DNA from: Filomicrobium sp.
GTDB lineage: Bacteria; Pseudomonadota; Alphaproteobacteria; Rhizobiales; Hyphomicrobiaceae
Direction of reading: 5' to 3'
NCBI GenBank assembly: GCA_017792465.1
Contig: CP051234.1
Location: forward strand, 4,310,501 to 4,374,500
Length of the DNA stretch: 64,000 nucleotides
Shown piece by piece: positions 36,531-45,599 of this stretch. The notes beneath the pieces are model-generated. The model was given only the letters and a program-made list of their open reading frames with translations. It was not told the DNA's origin and made no database searches. The position numbers were made by a program, and so were the translations under genes. Numbering within the stretch: position 1 is the stretch's first letter; the number at the start of each line of letters is the position of its first letter.

Positions 36531-36648
36531 GTTGCAGCTCCGTATTAATCGGCTGGCCGTCTCTGCGCCGGCCTTGGTTGCGTGCGCGGATCATTGCTTG
36601 GCGAATATGGCTGTTGTTCGGCCAAGCTTTGCGGATTGCAACAAGCTC

Positions 36649-37320
36649 TTAGGAGAAACCAAGCCCATCCAGGGCGTTCAACAGGCTGTCATAATGGCCA
36701 ATGACGGTGTCGGCGCCCAGTTCATCGGCGGGGATTGCGGTATATCCGAATGAGACGGCGATACAGGGAATTCCGGCGATTTTGGCGGTCGAGGTGTCGG
36801 TGGCGCTGTCGCCGATCATGACTGCACGGTTCTTGTCACCGTTGGCCAGGCGGATGGCGCCCCAAAGGTGCTCTGGGTCGGGTTTATGGACGGGAAAGGT
36901 GTCGCGGCCGGCGATGGCAGCGAAATGGTGGGCCAATTCCAATTCGCCCATGAGCTGGCGGGCCAGATTTTCGCGCTTGTTGGTGCAGATCGCCAGTTTT
37001 GCTCCGCGTCCTTTCAAGTCGCCTATAGCCTTAAGAACTCCTGGATAAGGCGCGCTACGTTTTGCGATATTGGCTTCGTAATACTCCAGGAAGTTCTCAT
37101 GGAGGGCGTCAATCTCGGCGTCGTTTTGCTCGCGTTTGTGCAGTTGCAGAGCCTGGACGATCATCCGGCGGGCGCCGAAACTGATCCAGCGGCGTAGCTC
37201 GCTTTCTTCGATTGGCCCCAGATGCAAGCTTGCAAGCGCATGGTTGGTCGCATCGACGAGATCGGGGGCTGTATCGACGAGCGTACCGTCGAGATCGAAG
37301 ACGATTGTCACATCCTGCAT
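36649..37320 (-). CDS. gph: Phosphoglycolate phosphatase (HAD family)
   Basis: Gph removes phosphate from 2-phosphoglycolate. Motif I FDLDGTLVDTAPDLVDATNHAL is characteristic of Gph; motif II is ICTNKRENLARQL, the lysine is in VHKPDPEHL, and motif IV is VMIGDSATDTSTAKIAG. The 223-residue length is typical. It is divergent from the aldehyde dehydrogenase gene. rpiA, at 39 kb on the other strand, is often a direct neighbour in related genomes. Confidence 0.93.
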   Translation of the reverse strand: MQDVTIVFDLDGTLVDTAPDLVDATNHALASLHLGPIEESELRRWISFGARRMIVQALQLHKREQNDAEIDALHENFLEYYEANIAKRSAPYPGVLKAIGDLKGRGAKLAICTNKRENLARQLMGELELAHHFAAIAGRDTFPVHKPDPEHLWGAIRLANGDKNRAVMIGDSATDTSTAKIAGIPCIAVSFGYTAIPADELGADTVIGHYDSLLNALDGLGFS

Positions 37321-37484
37321 AACGCCCCTTGTCGAACCTGTGATGTCGAACTTTCGCTACCTGCGCTTGAATGGCAGCTGGCTGCGCCTTACACAAGCTG
37401 CAAGAGCAAATATATATAAGTTTGGGTGATGCCGGTGCGCGAGCCTAAAGAACCGCGCAAGTCTGGCGGAAAGGAGCAGGACCC

Positions 37485-38930
37485 ATGGGTACGAGTTTTG
37501 GACGGCTTTTAAAGGACAAAGCCTTTATCGGCGGCGAATGGGTCGGGACGCCGGAAACGCCGGTGACTGACAAGGCGACGGGCGAGGTCATCGGCAAGGT
37601 TCCGAACATGGGCCGCAAAGACGCCGAGCAGGCGATTGCCGTTGCGCACCGGGCGTTCGGCGAGTGGTCCAAACGAACGGCTAAAGAGCGCGCCACCATC
37701 CTGCGGCGCTGGTATGATCTCATTATCGAGAATTCCGAGGAACTCGCGGTGTTGTTGAGCTGCGAGCAGGGAAAGCCGCTGGCAGAAGCGCGCGGCGAGA
37801 TCACCTATGGCGCGGGGTTTGTCGAGTTCTATGCCGAACAGGCCAAACGCGTTTATGGCGAGACGCTGCCAAGCTTCAAGGCTGACGCGCGGATTGTTGT
37901 CCTGAAACAGCCGGTCGGTGTCGTCACAGCCATCACGCCGTGGAATTTCCCGAATGCGATGATTACGCGGAAGGTCACGCCGGCGTTGGCGGTCGGATGT
38001 ACCGCTGTTGTGAAGCCTGCGGAAGATACGCCGCTGTCGGCTCTTGCGTTGGCGGCGCTGGCTGAAGAAGCCGGTGTGCCGCCCGGCGTTCTCAACGTTG
38101 TTACGACTGAAGATCCGGTTCCGGTTGGAGAGGAACTTTCGACCAACGAACTCGTCCGGGTGGTGACGTTCACCGGCTCGACGGAAGTTGGGCGGATCCT
38201 CATGCGGCAGGCGTCCGACACGATCAAAAAGGTATCGCTTGAGCTTGGCGGCAATGCGCCGTTCATCGTTTTCGACGATGCCGATCTCGATAAGGCGGTG
38301 GCTGGAGCGATGGCCTCCAAATACCGTAATGCCGGTCAGACGTGTGTCTGCGCCAACCGTATTTATGTGCAAGCCGGCGTCTACGATGAATTCGCATCGC
38401 GCCTTGCCAAGGCGAGTGAAGGCCTGAAAGTCGGTCCGGGTCGCGAAGAAGGCGTGACGCTCGGGCCGCTCATCAACAAGGATGGGCTTGCCAAGGTCGA
38501 AGCGCATGTCCGCGATGCGGTCGATAAGGGCGCGAAGGTTCTGACGGGCGGGCAGCCGCATTCGCTTGGCGGGACGTTCTACAGCCCGACCGTTCTGACG
38601 AATGTCACCAAAGATATGTTGGTCGCGCGGGAAGAAACGTTCGGGCCGGTTGCACCATTGTTCCGGTTCGAAGACGAGGCTGACGTGATCGCGCAGGCCA
38701 ACGATACGCCATTCGGGCTCGCCTCCTACTTTTTCGCCCGCGATATCGGGCGCGTGTGGCGGGTTGCCGAAGCGCTTGAATTCGGGATGGTTGGCGTCAA
38801 TGAAGGCGTCATGTCGACCGAATTGGCGCCATTTGGCGGGATCAAGCAGTCGGGTCTCGGCCGCGAAGGCTCACATCATGGGATCGAGGAGTTCGTCGAG
38901 CAGAAATATGTGCTGATGGGCGGACTTTGA
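37485..38930 (+). CDS. gabD: NAD(P)-dependent succinate-semialdehyde dehydrogenase
   Basis: Aldehyde dehydrogenase superfamily member of 481 residues that would oxidise succinate semialdehyde to succinate. The active-site cysteine lies in NAGQTCVCANRIYVQ, the general-base glutamate in VSLELGGNAPFIVFDDADLD and the cofactor segment in PWNFPNAMITRKVTPALAVG and VTFTGSTEVG. The C-terminal GGIKQSGLGREGSHHGIEEF is typical for GabD; glutarate semialdehyde is an alternative substrate. GGAAAGGAGC precedes the ATG. Confidence 0.92.
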   Translation: MGTSFGRLLKDKAFIGGEWVGTPETPVTDKATGEVIGKVPNMGRKDAEQAIAVAHRAFGEWSKRTAKERATILRRWYDLIIENSEELAVLLSCEQGKPLAEARGEITYGAGFVEFYAEQAKRVYGETLPSFKADARIVVLKQPVGVVTAITPWNFPNAMITRKVTPALAVGCTAVVKPAEDTPLSALALAALAEEAGVPPGVLNVVTTEDPVPVGEELSTNELVRVVTFTGSTEVGRILMRQASDTIKKVSLELGGNAPFIVFDDADLDKAVAGAMASKYRNAGQTCVCANRIYVQAGVYDEFASRLAKASEGLKVGPGREEGVTLGPLINKDGLAKVEAHVRDAVDKGAKVLTGGQPHSLGGTFYSPTVLTNVTKDMLVAREETFGPVAPLFRFEDEADVIAQANDTPFGLASYFFARDIGRVWRVAEALEFGMVGVNEGVMSTELAPFGGIKQSGLGREGSHHGIEEFVEQKYVLMGGL

Positions 38931-38971
38931 TCGTCGCCTCATTCGCGCGTATAGGCTAAAGGCATGGTTTG

Positions 38972-39001
38972 GCGGGGCTGGTTCATTTGAGCGAGCCCCG
39001 C
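38972..39001 (+). terminator. Possible terminator after gabD
   Basis: An 8-bp GC-rich stem (38972-38979 with 38994-39001) with a 14-base loop lies 42 bases past the gabD stop. A T-run is lacking, so it may be a weak or Rho-assisted terminator, or a leader element of rpiA. Confidence 0.35.
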
Positions 39002-39066
39002 GATTGATCTTGCTTTCCCATTTCTTTGGTGGGCTTGAAGCGATCGCTATTTGGTGAGGACATGAA

Positions 39067-39789
39067 ATGTCGGCTGACGATCAAAAGAAAAGTGCTGCTA
39101 TGCGCGCCGTCGAGATGGTTGAGCCGGGAATGCGGCTTGGCTTGGGAACGGGGTCGACAGCTGCCTATTTTGTCAAGCTTTTGGGCGAACGGGTGAAAGC
39201 CGGGCTGTCGGTTTCAGGCGTTCCGACTTCGGATGCAACGCGCAAGCTCGCGGAGCAGTGCGGCATTCCTCTGACGACGCTCGATGAAGTCACCGAGCTC
39301 GATGTCACGTTCGATGGCGCTGATGAAGTCGACGGCGACTTGCGGCTCATCAAAGGCGGCGGCGGTGCGCTGCTGCGCGAGAAGATCGTCGCGATGGCGT
39401 CAGACAGGGTCGTGATCATGGCTGACGAAAGCAAACTCGTCGAACAGCTCGGCGCCTTCAAGCTGCCGATCGAAGTCGTGCCGTTCGGTCTTGGCGCAAC
39501 GCGCGAAATGATCGAAGTCTTGTCATCGGATGCAGGTTGCGAAGGCGAAATTTCGCTGCGTTCGACAAGCGATGGCAAACCGTTCGTGACAGATAACGGC
39601 AACTACATTCTCGATTGCGATTTTGGCCGGATCCCTGATCCGGAAGAGCTGGAAGATTCTTACCGTTTTATTCCCGGTGTCGTCGAATGCGGGCTCTTTA
39701 TCGATCTGTGCGATATCGCCATTATCGGTGGTGAGGACGGCTTGCAGATCATTGAAGCGCAAAAAGACGACGACGAGGATATGGCCTGA
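39067..39789 (+). CDS. rpiA: Ribose-5-phosphate isomerase A
   Basis: RpiA interconverts ribose 5-phosphate and ribulose 5-phosphate. The motifs [14 protein letters not shown], the [29 protein letters not shown] stretch (split by family position) and the C-terminal CDFGRIPDP are all present, with the catalytic Asp/Glu/Lys set in the middle region. The 240-residue length is typical. GAGGACATGAA precedes the ATG. It is followed by the glutathione reductase gene 102 bases downstream. Confidence 0.96.
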   Translation: MSADDQKKSAAMRAVEMVEPGMRLGLGTGSTAAYFVKLLGERVKAGLSVSGVPTSDATRKLAEQCGIPLTTLDEVTELDVTFDGADEVDGDLRLIKGGGGALLREKIVAMASDRVVIMADESKLVEQLGAFKLPIEVVPFGLGATREMIEVLSSDAGCEGEISLRSTSDGKPFVTDNGNYILDCDFGRIPDPEELEDSYRFIPGVVECGLFIDLCDIAIIGGEDGLQIIEAQKDDDEDMA

Positions 39790-39891
39790 TATTTGCGAGC
39801 ATGTTTGGCTCGACCGTTTGGCGTCGACCATTTGGTGTCTGGCGAGCCCGTCGATTTACACGAACAGCATTGAAACCGGTTAGGTTGGACT

Positions 39892-41271
39892 ATGGCGAGT
39901 TTTGACTTCGATCTCTTTGTCATCGGTGGGGGATCTGGCGGCGTGCGCGCTGCACGTATCGCGGCGGGTTATGGCGCCAAAGTTGCGATCGCCGAAGAAT
40001 ACCGGTTCGGCGGGACTTGCGTCATTCGCGGGTGCGTGCCGAAAAAGCTCTTGGTTTATGCCTCCCGGTATAGCGAAGCCTTCGAAGATGCCCGCGGGTT
40101 TGGCTGGAGCGTTGAGGAGCCATCGTTTGATTGGCCGACGCTGATTGCCGCCAAGGACAAAGAGATCAATCGTCTTGAAGGGCTCTATCGCAAGGGGCTC
40201 GAAAGTGCTGGCGTCAACATCTTCGAAGAGCGCGCGGTCTTGCAAGACCGGAACACGATCAAGCTGGCCTCGGGCAAGACGGTCACGGCGGACAAGATCT
40301 TGATTGCGACAGGCGGCGAGCCGAACGTCGATCCTGATCTTGAAGGCCAGGAACATACCATCACGTCGAACGAAGTTTTCCATCTGGAACGGATGCCGGA
40401 TCGGATCGCGATTGCCGGTGGCGGGTATATCGCGCTTGAGTTTGCCTGCATCTTTGCCGGACTTGGTGCGGAGACGACGCTTGTCTATCGCGGCGAGAAG
40501 ATCCTGCGCGGCTTTGACGAGGACTTGCGCGATGCGGTGATGGAGGCCGCCCAGAAGCGTGGCGTGCGGATTGTCCTGGGTCAGGTGTTTTCCAAAATCG
40601 AAAAGACCGACCGCGGGCTTATCGGTCATCTCGATCAAGGCGGGCACATCGAAGCCGACGAGATCATGATGGCGATTGGGCGGACGCCGAACGTCAAAGG
40701 GCTGGGGCTTGAGGCGTTGGGCGTCAAGCAGGGCTGGAACGGGCATATCGTCGTTGATGGCGACAGCCGCACCAACGTCGACAACATCTTCGCGGTTGGC
40801 GATGTCTGCGACCGGTTCAATCTGACGCCGGTGGCGATCCGTGAAGGCCACGCGTTTGCCGATACGCAGTTTGGCGACAAACCCTGGCAGATCGATCATG
40901 CGCTCATTCCAACGGCAGTCTTTTCGACGCCGGAGCTGGGGACGGTCGGCCTTGCGGAGCATGAGGCGATCGAGAGTTGCAAGGTGCTCGATATCTACAA
41001 GTCGACGTTCCGGCCGATGCGGGCGACGCTGTCGGGGCGCGAAGAGCGCATGCTTATGAAGCTCCTGGTCGATGGCGAAACCGACAAGGTCGTCGGCTGC
41101 CATATCGTTGGAGACGATGCCGCCGAGATCGCGCAGATGGCGGCTATCGCGATGCGCATGGGGGCAACGAAAGCTGATTTCGACCGCACCATGGCACTGC
41201 ATCCTTCGGCCGCCGAAGAACTGGTGACGATGCGCAACAAGACCGAAACGCGACGGCAAGCCGCGGGCTAA
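39892..41271 (+). CDS. gor: Glutathione-disulfide reductase
   Basis: This FAD enzyme keeps glutathione reduced using NADPH. The 459-residue protein has the FAD motif LFVIGGGSGGVRAARIAA, the redox-active disulfide in GGTCVIRGCVPKKLLVYAS (Cys-X4-Cys), the NAD(P) site IAIAGGGYIALEFACIFAGLG and the C-terminal HPSAAEELVTM with the catalytic His. The CVIRGC form is usual in alphaproteobacterial and plant glutathione reductases. Related disulfide reductases such as trypanothione-type enzymes are less likely. Confidence 0.95.
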   Translation: MASFDFDLFVIGGGSGGVRAARIAAGYGAKVAIAEEYRFGGTCVIRGCVPKKLLVYASRYSEAFEDARGFGWSVEEPSFDWPTLIAAKDKEINRLEGLYRKGLESAGVNIFEERAVLQDRNTIKLASGKTVTADKILIATGGEPNVDPDLEGQEHTITSNEVFHLERMPDRIAIAGGGYIALEFACIFAGLGAETTLVYRGEKILRGFDEDLRDAVMEAAQKRGVRIVLGQVFSKIEKTDRGLIGHLDQGGHIEADEIMMAIGRTPNVKGLGLEALGVKQGWNGHIVVDGDSRTNVDNIFAVGDVCDRFNLTPVAIREGHAFADTQFGDKPWQIDHALIPTAVFSTPELGTVGLAEHEAIESCKVLDIYKSTFRPMRATLSGREERMLMKLLVDGETDKVVGCHIVGDDAAEIAQMAAIAMRMGATKADFDRTMALHPSAAEELVTMRNKTETRRQAAG

Positions 41272-41369
41272 CTTCTTGTTTTAACCAGGAAGTCGGTCTT
41301 CCTAGCGTGATCGCTGCTGGTTGCCTATTTTGGGCCGCGCACCGCGGTGCAAGTGATCGGAGGTTAGGG

Positions 41370-42134
41370 TTGAGCCAGTCAAAACGTCTTGAAAACAAGG
41401 TTGCCGTTGTAACCGGCGGTGCCAAAGGCATCGGTGGCGCGATGGGCGATTTGTTCGCCCGCGAAGGTGCGCAGGTCTATCTGGCCGATATCGACGGCGA
41501 GGGTGCCGAGGCTGCTGCTGCGCGGTTGCGTGGGGAAGGGTTATCCGTCATGGCGATGGCGGTGGACGTTTCCAAGGGACAGGACGTCACGGCGCTCTTT
41601 CGGACGATCGAAGCCGGTCCGGGGCGGGTCGATGTGCTGATTAACAATGCCGGGCTTAACGTTCGCGAAGACTTCCGTCATTTGAGCGATGCGGACTGGG
41701 TGAAGATCCGCGAAGTAAACCTTGATGGCGTCGTGCGCATTGCGCGTGACGGGTTCAATCTGCTGAAGGCTTCCGGAAATGGGTCGCTGATCAACGTGGC
41801 GTCGATCATGGGGCATCGCGGTTTGCGGCAGCTTGCGGGCTATTCGGCAACCAAGGGTGCTGTTTCGGCGTTAACCCGTGCGTTGGCGGTTGAATACGCG
41901 CCGTTCGGGATCCGCGTGAATGCGCTGGCGCCTGGATTTATCGAGACGGCGCTGACAGAACGCGTGCTTCGCAACCCGATGGTCAACAAGGCGCTGATCG
42001 ATCAGACGCCGATGAAGCGATTTGGGACCTGCGAAGATGTGGCTGCAGCTGCGTTGTTCTTTGCCAGCGATGACTCAGGATTCGTGACCGGAGCCGAACT
42101 GGCCGTCGATGGCGGGATGTCGGCGGGTCTTTGA
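41370..42134 (+). CDS. Short-chain dehydrogenase/reductase
   Basis: A classical SDR of 254 residues with the cofactor motif VVTGGAKGIGG, NNAG, catalytic Ser in NVASIMGH, and YSATKG. The start is the TTG at 41370, preceded by a very good CGGAGG seven bases upstream; the frame extends further 5' without family similarity. It resembles FabG-type 3-oxoacyl reductases and glucose or cyclopentanol dehydrogenases; substrate is not predictable. It lies 98 bases after gor. Confidence 0.9.
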   Translation: MSQSKRLENKVAVVTGGAKGIGGAMGDLFAREGAQVYLADIDGEGAEAAAARLRGEGLSVMAMAVDVSKGQDVTALFRTIEAGPGRVDVLINNAGLNVREDFRHLSDADWVKIREVNLDGVVRIARDGFNLLKASGNGSLINVASIMGHRGLRQLAGYSATKGAVSALTRALAVEYAPFGIRVNALAPGFIETALTERVLRNPMVNKALIDQTPMKRFGTCEDVAAAALFFASDDSGFVTGAELAVDGGMSAGL

Positions 42135-42185
42135 TCGGCTGCGCCTCCAATCAACTGCGGCTTGCCATTCTCATGAGAGATCGGA

Positions 42186-42818
42186 ATGTTTGTTAAAATG
42201 CGTCTACGCCGGTTTGGGATGGTTGCGGCTGTCCTCATGGGAACGCTGGTTTCTATCTTCAGCGCCCAAGGCGCAGCGGCACAGGGCGCATTCGTGCTCG
42301 ATCGCGACCATACGCAGGTTCGGTTCAGTTGGGATCACCTGGGGATGTCGCGGCAATCGGGACAATTCCGCGACGTGATCGGGCGGCTCAACTTTGATCC
42401 GAATTTGCCTGAGGCCGCGCAGCTCGAGGTGACTATCAAGGCTGCCAGCCTCTGGACCGGGGTTCCGGCCCTTGATCGGGTGCTGACCGAGACCAGCGAT
42501 TATCTCAATGTTCCTCAGTATCCGGAGATCACGTTCCGCAGCACATCGGTTGCCCTGACAAGCGCGAAGACGGCCAATGTGACCGGTGATCTGACCATTA
42601 ACGGGATAACCAAGCCGGTGACGATGGCGGTTGTCTGGAATTTTCTGGGCGATCACCCGCTGGCCGAGATCAATCCCGTTTACCAAGCCGTTACGGCGGC
42701 CGGTTTTTCTGCGAAAACGCAGATTTTGCGGTCCGAATGGGGCATTACACGCGGAATCCCGCTGATTTCGGACGAAATCGGCATTAGTATCGAAGCCGAA
42801 CTTCACCGTCCGAAATAA
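42186..42818 (+). CDS. YceI-family periplasmic lipid-binding protein
   Basis: YceI proteins are lipocalin-like and bind isoprenoid lipids in the periplasm. The signal peptide covers about residues 1-33 (ending AAAQ). The mature part begins FVLDRDHTQVRFSWDHLGMS and includes FDPNLPEAAQLEVTIKAASL, TSDYLNVPQYPEITFRST and DLTINGITKPVTM, all typical. The length of 210 residues is usual. It follows the SDR gene after 51 bases. Confidence 0.93.
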   Translation: MFVKMRLRRFGMVAAVLMGTLVSIFSAQGAAAQGAFVLDRDHTQVRFSWDHLGMSRQSGQFRDVIGRLNFDPNLPEAAQLEVTIKAASLWTGVPALDRVLTETSDYLNVPQYPEITFRSTSVALTSAKTANVTGDLTINGITKPVTMAVVWNFLGDHPLAEINPVYQAVTAAGFSAKTQILRSEWGITRGIPLISDEIGISIEAELHRPK

Positions 42819-43074
42819 CGGCCGAGCCTGTCAGGCCGGAGATTGCCGCCGCGAATGCCGTCGCCCCTTGGCCTTACGGCCTTCGTTGGCCTATAAGGCT
42901 TGCGAATTACATTTCCTGCGGATAGCACGTGCTTGAAGTCCTCTTGAAAGGTTCGCCTGTCTGGATGAAGTTCAGGCGGCCGGTGTTTGGACTTTTTCGG
43001 ATTGCTGTTGCGCCGGTGGGTGTGCTTGGGATTTTCCCCGAAGCGCATCTCTCTTAAGAACGAGGAGTTTATAA

Positions 43075-44466
43075 ATGTCGGCGAGAAGTGCCGCCTGGTC
43101 GCCCGATAGCTGGACTGCTTTGCCAATCAAGCAGGTTCCAGAATATCCCAATCAGGCTGAATTGCGGGACGTAGAGGCCAAGCTTGCGAGTTTCCCGCCG
43201 CTTTTGTTTGCCGGCGAGGCTCGCGATCTCAAGACGCGGCTGGCTGATGTTGCCGAAGGCAAGCGCTTCCTCCTGCAAGGCGGGGACTGCGCTGAAAGCT
43301 TCGCGGAACATGGTCCGGACCATATCCGTGACTTCCTGCGCGTTTTCCTGCAGATGGCGGTTGTTCTCACCTATGCGGGCGGCACTCCTGTCGTGAAGGT
43401 CGGGCGCCTAGCTGGGCAGTTTGCCAAGCCGCGTTCCAAGCCGACCGAGACGATCAACGGCGTCGAGCTGCCAAGCTATCGCGGTGACATCATCAACGGA
43501 ATGGAGTTCACCGAAGAAGCACGCATTCCCGATCCCAAGCGCATGCTTGAAGGGTATCGTCAGGCGGCGGCAACGGCCAATCTTGTGCGCGCCTTCGTTC
43601 ATGGCGGTTATGCCGATCTTGAGCGCGTGCATCAGTGGAACATGAGCTTCGTGCAGGATTCCCCGCGCGGGCATCGGTATGAGGAACTGGCCAACCGGAT
43701 TACCGAGTCACTCGCCTTCATGCGCTCGATCGGGATCACCAGTGAGAACACGCCGCAGCTGCGCCAGACCAACTTCTTCACCAGCCATGAAGCGTTGTTG
43801 CTCGGCTATGAGCAGGCGTTGACGCGCAAAGATTCGACGACGGGTGATTGGTATGCGACGTCGGGGCATATGGTGTGGGTCGGCGACCGTACGCGGCAGC
43901 CCGATCATGCGCATATCGAATTCGTTCGCGGGATCAAGAACCCGATCGGTTTGAAATGCGGTCCGAGCCTCGATCCAGAAGAGCTCGTACAACTCATCGA
44001 TCTCATCAACCCGGAAAACGAGCCGGGCCGCCTGACTTTGATTGCCCGCTTCGGTGCCGGCAAGGTTGGCGATCATCTGCCGAAGCTGATCAAGGCTGTT
44101 GAGCGCGAAGGGCGCAAAGTCGTTTGGGCTTGCGATCCGATGCACGGCAACACCATCACGTCGGACAGCGGCTACAAGACGCGTCCGTTCGATCGCATCC
44201 TGAGCGAGGTCGAAGACTTCTTCGCCGTGCACCGCGCCGAAGGCACGCATCCAGGCGGCATTCACGTCGAGATGACCGGCGACAACGTCACCGAATGTAC
44301 CGGTGGCGCGACGGAGATCTCGGATGCGGATCTGTCTGACCGCTATCACACGCACTGCGACCCTAGACTCAATGCGGATCAGTCGCTCGAATTGGCGTTC
44401 CTGGTTGCCGAACTGATGAAGAAGGAACGCGCGGCCAAGTCGAACGGCACTGCTTCTTCCGCCTAG
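43075..44466 (+). CDS. Class II 3-deoxy-7-phosphoheptulonate synthase
   Basis: DAHP synthase condenses phosphoenolpyruvate and erythrose 4-phosphate, the first shikimate-pathway step. The sequence is of class II (plant/mycobacterial AroH-like) type: [32 protein letters not shown] with the metal-binding cysteine, [38 protein letters not shown] and [27 protein letters not shown]. The 463-residue length is typical. A 256-base gap precedes it and probably holds its promoter. Confidence 0.96.
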   Translation: MSARSAAWSPDSWTALPIKQVPEYPNQAELRDVEAKLASFPPLLFAGEARDLKTRLADVAEGKRFLLQGGDCAESFAEHGPDHIRDFLRVFLQMAVVLTYAGGTPVVKVGRLAGQFAKPRSKPTETINGVELPSYRGDIINGMEFTEEARIPDPKRMLEGYRQAAATANLVRAFVHGGYADLERVHQWNMSFVQDSPRGHRYEELANRITESLAFMRSIGITSENTPQLRQTNFFTSHEALLLGYEQALTRKDSTTGDWYATSGHMVWVGDRTRQPDHAHIEFVRGIKNPIGLKCGPSLDPEELVQLIDLINPENEPGRLTLIARFGAGKVGDHLPKLIKAVEREGRKVVWACDPMHGNTITSDSGYKTRPFDRILSEVEDFFAVHRAEGTHPGGIHVEMTGDNVTECTGGATEISDADLSDRYHTHCDPRLNADQSLELAFLVAELMKKERAAKSNGTASSA

Positions 44467-44589
44467 TCCAGCTCAGTTGCTCAAGCGTCAAGGCCCTCCA
44501 ATTTCCTTGGGGCGGCCTTGATGCGGGCGATGTTGGCTTTGAAAATGCGTTCTTGAATCGTTGGGCGGAGAGCAGGAGCGGCAGGCACG

Positions 44590-45468
44590 ATGGAAAGCGT
44601 TTTCCCAAACCAATGGGAGGGGCTCGAAACGACGAAGAATGCCGAGGGCTGGCCAAAGCCGATCGGCGAATTTCTCACCGGGCCTTATCTTAATCGCGCT
44701 GACATCGTCCTGACCCGCAAGAACCGTGACTTCAGATCGTGGCTGATCCGATGGGCGACGCGCGGATCGTTTTCGCATGCGGCGCTGGTGTTCCTGGTTC
44801 CGCACCAGGAGCAGGGCTTCAACAACACCTTCATTATCGAAAGCGCGTCGAAGGGCGTCGACCTGACGAACCTCGCGCACTATCTCACCGACAAGAACCA
44901 GGTTGTCGGCATCCGCCGTCTCAAGGGGACGTGGTTTGATGAACGCGCGCAGAAGCTGGTGCGCGGGCGGATGCTGAATTCGATTGAATCGACCTACTCC
45001 TACGCGATGGTGTTCCGCCTGGGGCTCGCCTTCCTGAGCGAGATCCTGTTTGGCATCAAGGCGCGGATCTGGGGGACGCGCAGTGCTATTCGCGGGCGCC
45101 GCCGTCGCGCCCTGCAACCGCCCAATGAATTCATTTGCTCCGGTCTCGTGCAGCTTGGTTTTCTCAATGCCATCGCCGAGCAGGTTGCGATGGGGTATCT
45201 CTTGCCGCAACGCGTCGGCGATATCGTTTTTCAGAACGATGTCAGGAAGCTGTTGCCGGAGGACTGGTCGCAATTTTCCGATGCCGAGCAGTACGAAATG
45301 ATGTGGGATTTCGTGACCGGTTTTGCGGACGTCTTAGAAGCGGTGACGCCGGAGGATCTGGCGTGCTCGCAAAATCTTGAATGGGCCTACGTCGTTCGGG
45401 ATGGGATGGCGTATGAGGTTCAATCGCAAGAGCATGCCGAAGAGCTTCTTGCCTGGGAGCCCGATTGA
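44590..45468 (+). CDS. Permuted papain-like (YiiX/NlpC-P60-type) hydrolase
   Basis: The order of catalytic residues is that of circularly permuted NlpC/P60 enzymes: His63 in GSFSHAALVFLV, a glutamate in FIIESASKGV (Glu84), then Cys183 in NEFICSGLVQLG. The N-terminal ADIVLTRKNRDFRSWLIRWATRG matches the GDIxLxR start of the YiiX group. Members cut amide or thioester bonds in peptides or lipids; the substrate here is unknown. No signal peptide is seen. The 292 residues include about 80 C-terminal residues beyond the usual core. It lies 123 bases after the DAHP synthase gene. Confidence 0.8.
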   Translation: MESVFPNQWEGLETTKNAEGWPKPIGEFLTGPYLNRADIVLTRKNRDFRSWLIRWATRGSFSHAALVFLVPHQEQGFNNTFIIESASKGVDLTNLAHYLTDKNQVVGIRRLKGTWFDERAQKLVRGRMLNSIESTYSYAMVFRLGLAFLSEILFGIKARIWGTRSAIRGRRRRALQPPNEFICSGLVQLGFLNAIAEQVAMGYLLPQRVGDIVFQNDVRKLLPEDWSQFSDAEQYEMMWDFVTGFADVLEAVTPEDLACSQNLEWAYVVRDGMAYEVQSQEHAEELLAWEPD

Positions 45469-45599
45469 GAACGGGCTGCGTCGTCTGGCCTCTTTGGTCT
45501 TTGGGGCAGGTCTCTTGCCGTTCGGGCTCCATCAGGGATAATGCTGGTTTGCCGGGGCGAAGGCGATCGGCAACTTAAAAACCTGAGGTCCGGCCGTTC

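Noticed and set aside
37509-38561. 350-residue open frame opposite gabD
   Set aside because: Arg-rich antisense shadow of a clear aldehyde dehydrogenase gene.
39880-41259. 459-residue open frame opposite glutathione reductase
   Set aside because: It mirrors the gor frame almost exactly and has shadow-frame composition; gor is certain.
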